Positions 16,941 to 24,834 of a DNA stretch of 64,000 nt are shown here, in pieces. This stretch comes from JBGQAS01 sp963699305. GTDB lineage: Bacteria; Chloroflexota; Anaerolineae; Anaerolineales; Anaerolineaceae. Numbering within the stretch: the stretch's first letter is position 1; the number at the start of each line of letters is the position of its first letter. Location: contig OY969431.1 of the NCBI GenBank assembly GCA_963699305.1, positions 1,612,001 to 1,676,000 on the forward strand, given 5' to 3'. Below the pieces are notes generated by a model. The model was not told the DNA's origin. It ran no database searches and saw nothing but the letters and a program-made list of their open reading frames with translations. Both the position numbers and the translations under genes were made by a program.

Positions 16941-17108
16941 TTTTCCTCCAAATCAAATAAATACTTTCATACAGTTAATCGTATAGCTTTTTTCCTATCA
17001 AGCAGCTGAATTTCGAAGGATTTCTTTGGGGCGAATTGTCCAATACATGAGAATTTCATGGACTCCAGATCAGCACAATCAATTCAAGAAATCAATGCTG
17101 ATGAAACT

Positions 17109-17540
17109 TTAACTTCTACCAGGATCCGCTTTAGTTTCTTCCCAAATAAGATCCCACAATGCTCGCCATTTGGGGTCGGAACCAAAAGCCGATGGATTCC
17201 ATTTGGTTATATCGTATTCCAGGACACATTGAGTCGTTCCAATGGGGTTATCAGACATGAGTGTTTTGGCTAATTTGCGTCCCAAAATACTAGTCAATAC
17301 CTTCTGATTTACTTTCTCGCTTGGATTTTTTAACTTAACATCAATCTGTGCACCATTTTCATTTAAAAACTTTCGTGTTTTTCGCTCGTCGCCCCCGGTC
17401 ATCTCTTTTGCAATTTGCTCGATGGTAAATGTTCTCAATGTGTGGGTGATGGCGTTTTGGGTAAGATAGTCTATTTTAGTGGAGAGGTATTCAATTCCCG
17501 TTTTAACGATTTCTGTGTCCTGTAAGGATGAGCAGCACAT
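17109..17540 (-). CDS. AT-rich hypothetical protein
   Basis: A 143-residue protein of unknown function. It has a helical N-terminal part (GIEYLSTKIDYLTQNAITHTLRTFTIEQIAKEM), a middle segment rich in Lys/Asn, and a C-terminal Trp-rich part (YDITKWNPSAFGSDPKWRALWDLIWEE). No signal peptide or membrane span is seen. The start is uncertain: the ATG giving MCCSSLQDTE has no clear ribosome binding site, and a GTG giving VKTGIEYL is also possible. Composition is like the neighbouring small gene, so the two may have arrived together. Confidence 0.45.
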   Translation of the reverse strand: MCCSSLQDTEIVKTGIEYLSTKIDYLTQNAITHTLRTFTIEQIAKEMTGGDERKTRKFLNENGAQIDVKLKNPSEKVNQKVLTSILGRKLAKTLMSDNPIGTTQCVLEYDITKWNPSAFGSDPKWRALWDLIWEETKADPGRS

Positions 17541-17588
17541 AGTGCTGCGAGAGAACTTCCACTATTTCAAAATATGGCAAACGAATCC

Positions 17589-18077
17589 CTACTGAGCTTT
17601 TACGTGAACATATCCTCTATTCAAATAAACTAAAGGTTCATTTTTGTCTGAAATCTTGCTCGCCACCACCTCCCCCACGATCACCACCGACTTGGGTAGC
17701 ACGCACGTGCTGTACACCTTGCAATCCAGGTACGCCAGCCCGCCCTCCAGCATCGGCGCGCCGCTCTCCAGCACAAATGTCTTCAGCCCGTTGAAGCGTT
17801 CCTTGATCTCCTTGTTGTACCCTGCGAACAGGTTGGACATGCCCTCCTGGTCCTCCCCCAGCAGCGTTATCGCGAACACCCCCGATTCCTGGATCATCGT
17901 CTGGGTCGGGTTTTCCACCGCCAGGTTCACCAGTACCAGCGGCGGCTCCACCGAAAGCGATGTGAACGAGCTGATGGTGGTCCCCGCAAGGGTGGAACCG
18001 CAGCGGCTGGTCACCACCGCCACCCCGCTCGCCCAATGCCGCATCACGTCCTTCAACAGTACCGCCGGATTTTCCAT
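17589..18077 (-). CDS. Flavin reductase family protein
   Basis: A 162-residue split-barrel FMN-binding protein. Members use NAD(P)H to reduce flavins or act as FMN-dependent partners of monooxygenases. Typical segments are LKDVMRHWASGVAVVTSRCG, GTTISSFTSLSVEPPLVLVNL (the FMN-binding TxSSFxSxSxxPP block), SGVFAITLLGEDQ and GGLAYLDCKVYSTCVLPKSVVIVGEVV. It stands alone between the AT-rich genes and a plus-strand gene pair, with no oxygenase partner nearby, so its physiological partner is unknown. Confidence 0.85.
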   Translation of the reverse strand: MENPAVLLKDVMRHWASGVAVVTSRCGSTLAGTTISSFTSLSVEPPLVLVNLAVENPTQTMIQESGVFAITLLGEDQEGMSNLFAGYNKEIKERFNGLKTFVLESGAPMLEGGLAYLDCKVYSTCVLPKSVVIVGEVVASKISDKNEPLVYLNRGYVHVKAQ

Positions 18078-18192
18078 GTGCTTGTTTCTCGCCTTTCCTG
18101 CAAGGATTCAACGCAATCATCTCTGATTTAACATAATTATATGAAGAATGGCAACGCATGGCTGTATCTTAAAGCACAAACCATTTTGTGTA

Positions 18193-18201
18193 TGCTATAC
18201 T
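18193..18201 (+). promoter_or_regulatory. Extended -10 promoter for a leaderless transcript
   Basis: TGCTATACT, an extended -10 element, ends 6 nt before the ATG at 18208. Transcription would begin on or next to the start codon, and there is no ribosome binding site. Confidence 0.6.
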
Positions 18202-18207
18202 AAAAAA

Positions 18208-18462
18208 ATGGCAACACGGTTGACAGATACTTCTCCAGCAGTGGAGAGCTTACAGGCAGAGCTTCTGCGCACGGCAACACCTTTTGACAGGATGAAGATG
18301 TTGATCCAGATCAATGATTTCGCCCGTTCCGTTGCACTTGCCGGACTCAAATCACGGTTGCCTCACGCAGGCGAGGTTGAGCTGCACCGTCGCCTTGCCG
18401 ACCTGTTGTTGGGGGAAAACCTTGCTCAAAAAGTCTACGGGGATGGTCAGTATGCCGGTTGA
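18208..18462 (+). CDS. Small hypothetical protein paired with a nucleotidyltransferase
   Basis: An 84-residue helical protein (VESLQAELLRTATPFDRMKMLIQINDFARSVALAGLKSRLP) of unknown function. The ATG at 18208 is chosen because an extended -10 promoter sits immediately before it, whereas the upstream in-frame ATG lies ahead of that promoter. Its last 20 nt overlap the start of the next gene, so the two are translationally coupled. Small helical proteins of this sort are often found directly ahead of MNT-like nucleotidyltransferases, in arrangements resembling toxin-antitoxin pairs, but no known antitoxin motif is visible. Confidence 0.65.
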   Translation: MATRLTDTSPAVESLQAELLRTATPFDRMKMLIQINDFARSVALAGLKSRLPHAGEVELHRRLADLLLGENLAQKVYGDGQYAG

Positions 18463-19024
18463 CCCATTCGCAGTAACCGCGAAAGTCACGTCCATCCTTG
18501 AGCATCTGGGAATCTCCTACCTGCTGACAGGTTCGCTCGCGGCAACATTTCACGGTAATGTGCGGATGACGCGTGATGCCGACCTAGTCGCCCAGATGCG
18601 CGCCAAAAATGTGCAACCCTTCATGGATGCTCTCGGCAAGGAATTTTATCTGGACAAGGAAATGATCCTCGATGCAATTTCTCGTCATTCCAGTTTCAAC
18701 CTCGTCCACCGCGAGAGCATGTTTAAAGTGGATATTTTTATTCCCGGCATGCGTCCCTACCTAATGGAACAATTTGCTCGAGCGCAAAAACAGCAAATTT
18801 CCGTTGACCGCCCAACGAAGATTTCCATGGCAACCGCGGAAGATACCCTGCTCAGTAAACTGGAATGGTATCGACTGGGTGGAGAAGTCTCCGATATCCA
18901 ATGGAACGATGTGCTCGGGATCATTAAAATTCAGCAAGAGCGCTTGGATAAAACGTACCTTCAGCACTGGGCAAAAGAGATAAAAGTCAGCGACCTGCTC
19001 GTAAAAGCGTTTCAAGAAGCCTGA
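18443..19024 (+). CDS. Nucleotidyltransferase-fold protein (AbiEii/MNT-like)
   Basis: A 193-residue protein with the polymerase-beta-type nucleotidyltransferase signature: LTGSLAATFHGNVRMTRDADLV, where GS and the DxD acids form the nucleotide and metal site, followed by a third acid in FKVDIFIPG. C-terminal helices follow (TLLSKLEWYRLGGEVSDIQWNDV), with the KxxWYR segment found in this family. The start is 18443 or 18452, both within the overlap with the upstream small gene. Related enzymes transfer AMP or other nucleotides to proteins or tRNAs and often serve as toxins or antitoxin kinases/AMPylases in two-gene modules. Confidence 0.7.
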   Translation: MVSMPVDPFAVTAKVTSILEHLGISYLLTGSLAATFHGNVRMTRDADLVAQMRAKNVQPFMDALGKEFYLDKEMILDAISRHSSFNLVHRESMFKVDIFIPGMRPYLMEQFARAQKQQISVDRPTKISMATAEDTLLSKLEWYRLGGEVSDIQWNDVLGIIKIQQERLDKTYLQHWAKEIKVSDLLVKAFQEA

Positions 19025-19071
19025 ATTTTCATTGGTTTTCTGTTCAATTTTTCCCCTACCCCCGGCATTGG

Positions 19072-19100
19072 TTGACTGAGTGCCTGTTCTCATTTATAAT
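19072..19100 (+). promoter_or_regulatory. Sigma-A type promoter of rpsA
   Basis: TTGACT (19072-19077) and TATAAT (19095-19100) are separated by 17 nt. The expected transcript starts near 19107, about 27 nt before the ATG. Confidence 0.8.
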
Positions 19101-19133
19101 CACCTAATCTTAAATACCGGAGACCGCAGTCAA

Positions 19134-20678
19134 ATGGAACAAACCCCCACCAACCTCGAGCCCGTAACACCGCCCGAGAGCCATAACGAATCCCAGGGAA
19201 ACATGGAGTCTCTCCTTGCCCAGGAAGGCGAATACAGCCTCCCCAAGGCAGGCGAAGTCCGCAAGGGCACCATTGCCAGCATCACCCCCGGGCAGATCCT
19301 CGTTTCGGTGGGGAGCAAGTCCGAGGGCGTCATTGCCGGGCGTGAATTCGAACTCATCCCGCAGGAACAGCTTGCCGAACTCAAGATCGGGCAGGAAATT
19401 CCTGTCTACGTAATCAACCCCGAGGACCACAACGGCAACGTTGTGCTGTCCTTCGTGCGTGCCAAGGAAGAATCCGAGTGGAAGCTGGCGGAGGATCTGA
19501 TCACCTCCAAGGCGCCCTTCCACAGCAAGATCATCGGCTACAACAAGGGCGGGCTCATCGTGCCCCTCGGCGCCATGCGCGGCTTCATCCCCACCTCGCA
19601 GATTTCGCTCTCCCGGCGTGCCGGCATGAGCGGCGAAACCACCGACCAGAAATGGGCAAAGTTCATCGGTGAAGAGATCGATGTTTGCGTCATCGAGGTC
19701 GACCGCGAGCGCCAGCGCCTCATCCTTTCCGAGCGCATGGCTTCCACCGAAACCCGCGATGAGATCCGCCAGAAAGTCATGGATGAACTGAAGGAAGGCG
19801 AAGTCCGCACCGGGCGTGTCACCGGGTTGGCTGATTTTGGCGCCTTCGTCAACATCGGCGGTGCCGATGGCCTCGTCCACGTCACCGAGATCTCCTGGGA
19901 CCATATCGATAAACCCGCCGACAAGCTCAAGGTCGGTCAGGATGTCAAAGTCAAGGTCATCAACATCGACCGTGAGAAGAAACGCATCGGCTTGTCCATC
20001 CGCCTCACCGAGAAGGACCCTTGGGCGGATAAGGTTGCCCAGTACCACATCGGGCAGCTCGTGGAAGGTAAGATCACCCGTCTCACCAAGTTTGGCGCCT
20101 TCGCCAAGCTGGAGGAGGACGTGGAAGGTCTCATCCACATCAGCGAGATCAGCGAGCGGCGCATCGAGCACCCCAAGGAAGCGCTGCACGAGGGTGATAC
20201 CGTCACCTTGCGCGTCATCAAGATCGACCCCGAAAGCCATCGCATCGGTTTGAGCGTGCGCAAGGTGGAATCGCTTGCCTACGCCGATGAAGATTGGCGG
20301 ACGCTCGAGAACATGGTCGGAGGCGGAGCCCCCGCCGCCGCGGAAGCCCCGATACTGCTGCAAGCTGAAGTTCCTGCAGCCGAAAAACCGGTTGCCGAGA
20401 AGAAACACAAAAAGGAACCCAAGCCGGAAGCCGTTGCAGAGACTCCTGCTGAAACACCCATCGAACTCCCCGCCGAAACCCCGGCCGAAGCGCCTGCGGA
20501 AGAACCGGTCGCTGAAAAGAAGCATAAAAAAGAACCCAAACCGGAAGTAGCCGAAGCACCTGCCGAAAAAGTGATCGAACTCCCCGCCTCGGTGGAGGAA
20601 GCCAAGCCTGACGCAGCGGAGCCCAATATGGAATCGCCCACGCCAGACGAACCTTCCGCAGAAGCCAAGCCGGAATAA
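19134..20678 (+). CDS. rpsA: 30S ribosomal protein S1 with long charged C-terminal tail
   Basis: A 514-residue protein with four S1 (OB-fold) RNA-binding domains at about residues 37-105, 121-190, 220-288 and 305-375. The last two are the most canonical (GRVTGLADFGAFVNIGGADGLVHVTEIS and GKITRLTKFGAFAKLEEDVEGLIHISEIS). The four-domain form fits non-proteobacterial S1, which binds mRNA on the 30S subunit. After residue 400 comes a 110-residue low-complexity tail of Ala, Glu, Pro and Lys, with the motif EKKHKKEPKPE occurring twice. The ATG at 19134 follows a GGAG-containing site and lies 27 nt after the predicted transcription start. A strong terminator follows. Confidence 0.92.
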   Translation: MEQTPTNLEPVTPPESHNESQGNMESLLAQEGEYSLPKAGEVRKGTIASITPGQILVSVGSKSEGVIAGREFELIPQEQLAELKIGQEIPVYVINPEDHNGNVVLSFVRAKEESEWKLAEDLITSKAPFHSKIIGYNKGGLIVPLGAMRGFIPTSQISLSRRAGMSGETTDQKWAKFIGEEIDVCVIEVDRERQRLILSERMASTETRDEIRQKVMDELKEGEVRTGRVTGLADFGAFVNIGGADGLVHVTEISWDHIDKPADKLKVGQDVKVKVINIDREKKRIGLSIRLTEKDPWADKVAQYHIGQLVEGKITRLTKFGAFAKLEEDVEGLIHISEISERRIEHPKEALHEGDTVTLRVIKIDPESHRIGLSVRKVESLAYADEDWRTLENMVGGGAPAAAEAPILLQAEVPAAEKPVAEKKHKKEPKPEAVAETPAETPIELPAETPAEAPAEEPVAEKKHKKEPKPEVAEAPAEKVIELPASVEEAKPDAAEPNMESPTPDEPSAEAKPE

Positions 20679-20689
20679 CATTCATTGCG

Positions 20690-20728
20690 AACAAAAGGGA
20701 GCGCACCGCCGAGGTGCGTTCCTTTGTT
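20690..20728 (+). terminator. Intrinsic terminator of rpsA
   Basis: A long stem (AACAAAAGGGAGCGCACC pairing with GGTGCGTTCCTTTGTT) lies directly after rpsA and ahead of the dipeptidase gene. Confidence 0.8.
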
Positions 20729-20738
20729 AGAGGAACCA

Positions 20739-21833
20739 ATGCCATTTATTATCGACGCTCACGAAGACCTTGCCTGTAACGCCCTGGGCAACCAGCGGAA
20801 TTATCTGCAATCTGCAAAGGTCACCCGCCAGCGTGAGGCCGGCACCCGCTACCCCGAAGCCTATGGCGATTGCCTGGTCGGCTGGCCGGAGTATCAGCAA
20901 GGACAGATCGGGTTGGTGTTCGGCACGCTCTTTGCCACCCCGCGCCAGTACCTGCGCTACGAGTGGGATAACCAGTCCTTCTCCAACGAGCGCGAAGCCA
21001 ATGCCCTGGCGCTGCGCCAGGTGGATTATTATCACCGCCTGGTAGGCGAAAACCCTTCCGCCTTCCTCCTGGTGCAGGATGCTTCAGCGCTCAAGGATAT
21101 CGTCACAGCCTGGCAGACCCCCGCGCAGCCTCCGGCTCTCACCCGTCCGGTCGGCATCGTCATCCTCATGGAAGGTGCGGATGGCATCCGCTCCAAGGGA
21201 GATCTCGAGCATTTCTGGGAGCTGGGTGTGCGTATGATCGGTCCGGTGTGGGCTGGCAACCGCTTCTGCGGCGGTACACGTGCAGCCGGTCCGCTCACCG
21301 CCGAAGGCAAACGCCTGCTCAAGGAGATGAGCGAAATGGGCTACACCCTGGATATTTCGCACATGTCCGAGGAGCCGCTGCTGCAGGCGCTCGACCTGTA
21401 CGAGGGCAGCATCATCGCCAGCCACGCCAACTGCAAGGTGCTCCCGGGTCCCGTTTCCTACCAGCGCCACCTCACCGATGAAGCCATCCGCGGGCTGGTC
21501 GGCCGTGAGGCGGTGATTGGCGTCATCCCGTTCAACCGCTTTCTCAAAGCCGATTGGCAGGATGGCGACTCGCGCAGCGATGTCCCGCTTGGCAAGCTGG
21601 TCGACCACATCGACCACATTTGCCAGCTGGCAGGCAACGCCCTGCACGCCGGGCTCGGCTCCGATTTCGACGGTGGTTTTGGCTTGCAATCCGCCCCCGA
21701 AGGGATTGACACCATTGCCGACCTGCAGCAGCTAGAAGGGCTTATAAAAGAACGAGGGTATAATGATGAACAGGTGGCTGCCATTTTCCATGGCAACTGG
21801 CAGCGCCATTTGGAAAAATCGCTTCCCGCATGA
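20739..21833 (+). CDS. Membrane dipeptidase family (M19) metallopeptidase
   Basis: A 364-residue amidohydrolase-fold dipeptidase. The zinc-binding motif FIIDAHEDLACNA (HxD) opens the protein, and the bridging Glu is in VILMEGADGI. Later metal and substrate residues are in LDISHMSEEPLL, IIASHANCKVLPG and HAGLGSDFDGGF. The family cleaves dipeptides, including D-amino-acid containing ones, and some members lack a signal peptide, as here, suggesting a cytoplasmic enzyme. The start at 20739 begins exactly with the conserved barrel strand and has agagga upstream. Its stop overlaps the next gene by 4 nt. Confidence 0.88.
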   Translation: MPFIIDAHEDLACNALGNQRNYLQSAKVTRQREAGTRYPEAYGDCLVGWPEYQQGQIGLVFGTLFATPRQYLRYEWDNQSFSNEREANALALRQVDYYHRLVGENPSAFLLVQDASALKDIVTAWQTPAQPPALTRPVGIVILMEGADGIRSKGDLEHFWELGVRMIGPVWAGNRFCGGTRAAGPLTAEGKRLLKEMSEMGYTLDISHMSEEPLLQALDLYEGSIIASHANCKVLPGPVSYQRHLTDEAIRGLVGREAVIGVIPFNRFLKADWQDGDSRSDVPLGKLVDHIDHICQLAGNALHAGLGSDFDGGFGLQSAPEGIDTIADLQQLEGLIKERGYNDEQVAAIFHGNWQRHLEKSLPA

Positions 21834-22369
21834 GAAAATCACCCGCACCCAAACGCAGGATCAACAAGATCATCCGCCCTCGCCCGGCTTCCGAGGAACC
21901 GGAAACTTCCCCCTTACTCAGCTATTCCAGCCGCCGCGTGCGCAACGGGCTCATCATCACCGGCCTGGGGATGCTGCTGTTCCTCCTGGGCGCTCGCCCC
22001 GAGTGGTTCGGTCTGAACCGCAGCGAGGTCATCGGCTTTGTGCAAATCATGGTATTCGAGTTGGGCTTGGGTGGCATCTGCCTGGGCGGGCACATAGCCC
22101 TGATGGCGCTCTGGAAAAAGATGGATCGCACCATCACTGTCGATTTTGGCAGCCGTCTGGTTTCCACAGGGTATGTCATCGCCCTCTTCACCGGCATGGC
22201 GGATGTGTTAGGCATCGGCAGCCAGCCCCTCCCGGAGGTCACTTTCTTTGGCAGGTGGCAATCCTTTGGAGTGCTGGTGGGGCAGGTCATCATCGCCATC
22301 GGGTTCCTGCTGCTCATCCCCATCCCCGGCAAGGTCAACGCTTCATCCCCCACCGTCGAAACAAAATAA
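21830..22369 (+). CDS. Small integral membrane protein of unknown function
   Basis: A 179-residue protein with a basic N-terminus of about 40 residues (KSPAPKRRINKIIRPRP) followed by four predicted membrane helices: GLIITGLGMLLFLLGA, VQIMVFELGLGGICLGGHIAL, STGYVIALFTGMADVLG and VLVGQVIIAIGFLLLIPI. No enzymatic motif is seen. It is translationally coupled to the dipeptidase gene (ATGA) and followed by a terminator, so the two form a short operon. Its role is unknown. Confidence 0.7.
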   Translation: MRKSPAPKRRINKIIRPRPASEEPETSPLLSYSSRRVRNGLIITGLGMLLFLLGARPEWFGLNRSEVIGFVQIMVFELGLGGICLGGHIALMALWKKMDRTITVDFGSRLVSTGYVIALFTGMADVLGIGSQPLPEVTFFGRWQSFGVLVGQVIIAIGFLLLIPIPGKVNASSPTVETK

Positions 22370-22372
22370 CCC

Positions 22373-22402
22373 ACCATCCTCGATCCAGCGGATGGTTTTC
22401 TT
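22373..22402 (+). terminator. Intrinsic terminator after the dipeptidase operon
   Basis: The 7-bp stem ACCATCC / GGATGGT encloses a 10-nt loop and is followed by TTTTCTTAT. Confidence 0.7.
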
Positions 22403-22429
22403 ATCCTCGGTATTTCTTCACCGTTCGAA

Positions 22430-23008
22430 TCATCCCAACTCTTCCAATGAGACCTTTCTAAAAGCCGCATCGGTGCAGGTTCCCACGTAGAATCCGGGAT
22501 AACCATCCTTCAGATAATACGCAAATTTCTTGGTGAACGCCTTGATACCGTTCACGGTAACCGTAAAGGCATCGTCAATTACATCCACTTGTGCCTGAAA
22601 CCAATCCTCCCTTGGCAGCTTCACCTTGCCCTTCTCCTGGATGTTGTATGCCTCGCTCCACCATGGAACGATGCCATGCGCCACGGGCACGTAAGCTACG
22701 GTATTCTCACCTTCAGCGTTGGGCATGAACCAGATCAATTCGTAATTGTTTGTATCCTGTGCTCTCAAAGCAAAGCCGAACCAGCCCCCATTGCCCTCGG
22801 GAAGGTGATGGCGGACGAAGCGCAATTCCGCGCGCATGCGGTAATTGTGATACCGGTTTTTTAACAACGCCACCTTTCCGCCGACGACATCATTCACGGT
22901 GTTGTTCACCAGCTGTAAAGCCAGCACTCCATCAGATTTGACATTCTCCCACAAGGTAGAGTTCGTTGTGAGATCGTGTAGATCAAGATCCTTAAAATTG
23001 TTCATCAT
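22430..23008 (-). CDS. Concanavalin-like / DUF1080-like beta-sandwich protein
   Basis: A 192-residue protein without a signal peptide. It shows the alternating strands of a LamG/3-keto-disaccharide-hydrolase type sandwich: RYHNYRMRAELRFVRHHLPEGNGGWFGFALRAQDTNNYELIWF, then VKLPREDWFQAQVDVIDDAFTVTVNG and YLKDGYPGFYVG, which is the usual order in DUF1080-like glycan-binding domains. No catalytic residues can be assigned. The start codons ATGATG follow GGAG closely, and a small GGTGTG/CACACC hairpin (23023-23040) lies just upstream in the leader. It stands alone. Confidence 0.65.
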   Translation of the reverse strand: MMNNFKDLDLHDLTTNSTLWENVKSDGVLALQLVNNTVNDVVGGKVALLKNRYHNYRMRAELRFVRHHLPEGNGGWFGFALRAQDTNNYELIWFMPNAEGENTVAYVPVAHGIVPWWSEAYNIQEKGKVKLPREDWFQAQVDVIDDAFTVTVNGIKAFTKKFAYYLKDGYPGFYVGTCTDAAFRKVSLEELG

Positions 23009-23393
23009 CTGCTCCTTAACTTGGTGTGAAGGAACACACCCAATTATTTTACCTTCATGAATCAGAATGAAAAAGGCGATGGCGTTGTCGTAATCCTGGA
23101 TGCGCTGATCGCCACGGGTGGTTTCAATGCAGTTTTTACCGATTGTGAGGATGATTTGTCATATCGAGGGCATTTTTTCACCCCTTCACCATGCTTAAAA
23201 TCACGATTATATTTTTTTCTTGGGTACTTTATTGACAAATCCAAACCGCCGATGATAATATGCTATGCGATAGGAAAGGTGCTGGATAGGAATTTTCACG
23301 CTGCAGCAATTGCAACCTAATAACAACATCGTTCCATAACACTGCAGAGTAGATCCGTCCCACAACACACATTCCGTATTGGAGGAGAAATTT
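23009..23393. other. Intergenic region between divergent genes
   Basis: No supported gene is seen in this 385-nt stretch. It holds the leader hairpin of the minus-strand gene, the gdhA promoter and a gdhA leader of about 128 nt with no structure I can assign. Confidence 0.5.
23232..23259 (+). promoter_or_regulatory. Probable promoter of gdhA
   Basis: TTGACA (23232-23237) and GATAAT (23254-23259) are 16 nt apart. The transcript would start near 23266. Confidence 0.6.
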
Positions 23394-24749
23394 ATGTCAA
23401 TCAGCAGTGATGTCCTTGCAAAGGTCGTGGCGCGTGACCCTGGTCAGAAGGAATTCCACCAGGCAGTCGAGGAAGTCCTCAAGTCCATCGAGGTCACAGC
23501 ACAGAAACACCCCGAATACGTCAAGTTCAAGATCTTCGAACGCATCGTGGAACCGGATCGCACCATCATGTTCCGTGTACCGTGGGTGGATGACAAAGGT
23601 GAAATCCAGGTAAACCGCGGCTTCCGTGTGCAGTTCAACAACGCCATTGGACCTTACAAAGGCGGTTTGCGTTTCCATCCATCCGTAAATCTGGGCATCA
23701 TTAAGTTCCTCGGTTTCGAACAGATCCTCAAAAACTCCCTCACCACCCTCCCCATGGGCGGCGCCAAGGGCGGTTGTGATTTCGATCCCAAGGGTAAATC
23801 GGACATGGAAGTCATGCGCTTCTGCCAGGCGTTCATGCGTGAACTTTTCCGTCACATCGGTCCCGATTGTGACGTTCCCGCCGGTGATATAGGCGTGGGT
23901 GGTCGCGAGATCGGATACATGTACGGTTACTATAAGAAACTCGTCAACGAGCACACCGGTGTTTTGACCGGCAAAGGTCGTGAGTACGGCGGTTCTCTCA
24001 TCCGCCCTGAAGCGACTGGTTATGGCTCGGTATACTTTGCCGGTGAAATGCTGGCAGCCAATAAAAAAGAATTTAAAGGTACTCGGGCTGTGGTCAGCGG
24101 TGCAGGTAACGTATCGCAATACACCATCGAGAAATTGAACCAGCTCGGTAGCAAGCCCATCTCCGCTTCCGATTCCGATGGCACCATCGTCGATGAAGAC
24201 GGGATCGACGCCAAGAAATTGGCATACTTGATGGAACTGAAGAACATCAAACGCGGCCGCATATCGGACTATGCGAATCAGTTTAAGAATGCCAAGTATT
24301 TCGCGGGTAAGAGCATCTGGGAAGTCATCAAGGATGGCTTGAAAGTGGACCTGGCATTCCCCTCTGCCACGCAAAACGAAATCGATGGCAAAGCCGCCGC
24401 AGCACTGGTAAAGAACGGCTGCTACCTCGTTTCCGAGGGAGCCAACATGCCATCCACACCCGAAGCCCAGGAAGTTTACCTGGAGCACAAGGTGCTCTAC
24501 GGACCTGCCAAAGCCGCCAACGCGGGTGGTGTTGCCACCTCCGGTCTGGAAATGTCACAGAACTCCCTGCGCCTGAGCTGGGACCGCGAAGAAGTGGACC
24601 AGCGCTTGCATGGCATCATGAAGAGCATCCACAAGGCATCCCTCGATGCAGCTAACGAATACGGCATGCCGGGTAATTATCTTGCCGGCGCTAACATCGC
24701 CGGCTTCGTCAAAGTCGCAAATGCCATGGTTGCCTACGGGATTGTGTAA
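23394..24749 (+). CDS. gdhA: NADP-type glutamate dehydrogenase
   Basis: A 451-residue hexameric-type glutamate dehydrogenase that interconverts 2-oxoglutarate plus ammonia and glutamate. Substrate-site segments are GGLRFHPSVN, TLPMGGAKGGCDFDPKGKSD (catalytic Lys in GGAKGG) and CDVPAGDIGVGGREIGYMYG. The dinucleotide fold shows VVSGAGNVSQYTIEKL followed by SDSDGTIVD, an S/D pattern common in NADP-preferring anabolic enzymes, and EGANMPST follows. The ATG at 23394 has a strong GGAGGAG site, so the earlier in-frame ATG is not used. Its promoter and leader lie in the 385-nt gap upstream and a terminator follows. Confidence 0.95.
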   Translation: MSISSDVLAKVVARDPGQKEFHQAVEEVLKSIEVTAQKHPEYVKFKIFERIVEPDRTIMFRVPWVDDKGEIQVNRGFRVQFNNAIGPYKGGLRFHPSVNLGIIKFLGFEQILKNSLTTLPMGGAKGGCDFDPKGKSDMEVMRFCQAFMRELFRHIGPDCDVPAGDIGVGGREIGYMYGYYKKLVNEHTGVLTGKGREYGGSLIRPEATGYGSVYFAGEMLAANKKEFKGTRAVVSGAGNVSQYTIEKLNQLGSKPISASDSDGTIVDEDGIDAKKLAYLMELKNIKRGRISDYANQFKNAKYFAGKSIWEVIKDGLKVDLAFPSATQNEIDGKAAAALVKNGCYLVSEGANMPSTPEAQEVYLEHKVLYGPAKAANAGGVATSGLEMSQNSLRLSWDREEVDQRLHGIMKSIHKASLDAANEYGMPGNYLAGANIAGFVKVANAMVAYGIV

Positions 24750-24770
24750 TTAACATTTTGTCGAACTAAA

Positions 24771-24797
24771 AAGAGGAACGCAAGTTCCTCTTTTGAT
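24771..24797 (+). terminator. Intrinsic terminator of gdhA
   Basis: Perfect stem AAGAGGAAC / GTTCCTCTT with tetraloop gcaa, followed by TTGATTTT. Confidence 0.88.
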
Positions 24798-24834
24798 TTT
24801 AATAAGAGTATCATATACCATACATCTGGCAACC

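Noticed and set aside
19110..20681. Long open frame on the strand opposite rpsA (about 520 residues)
   Set aside because: It is a by-product of high-GC codon bias in the S1 gene; composition is Phe/Gly/Arg biased and no motif is seen, while the S1 domains on the plus strand are unmistakable.
23057..23320. Possible 87-residue gene upstream of gdhA
   Set aside because: It contains the gdhA promoter, has poor codon use and no ribosome binding site.
23397..24488. Long open frame opposite gdhA (about 360 residues)
   Set aside because: It is antisense to a fully conserved glutamate dehydrogenase and shows no ribosome binding site or family motif.
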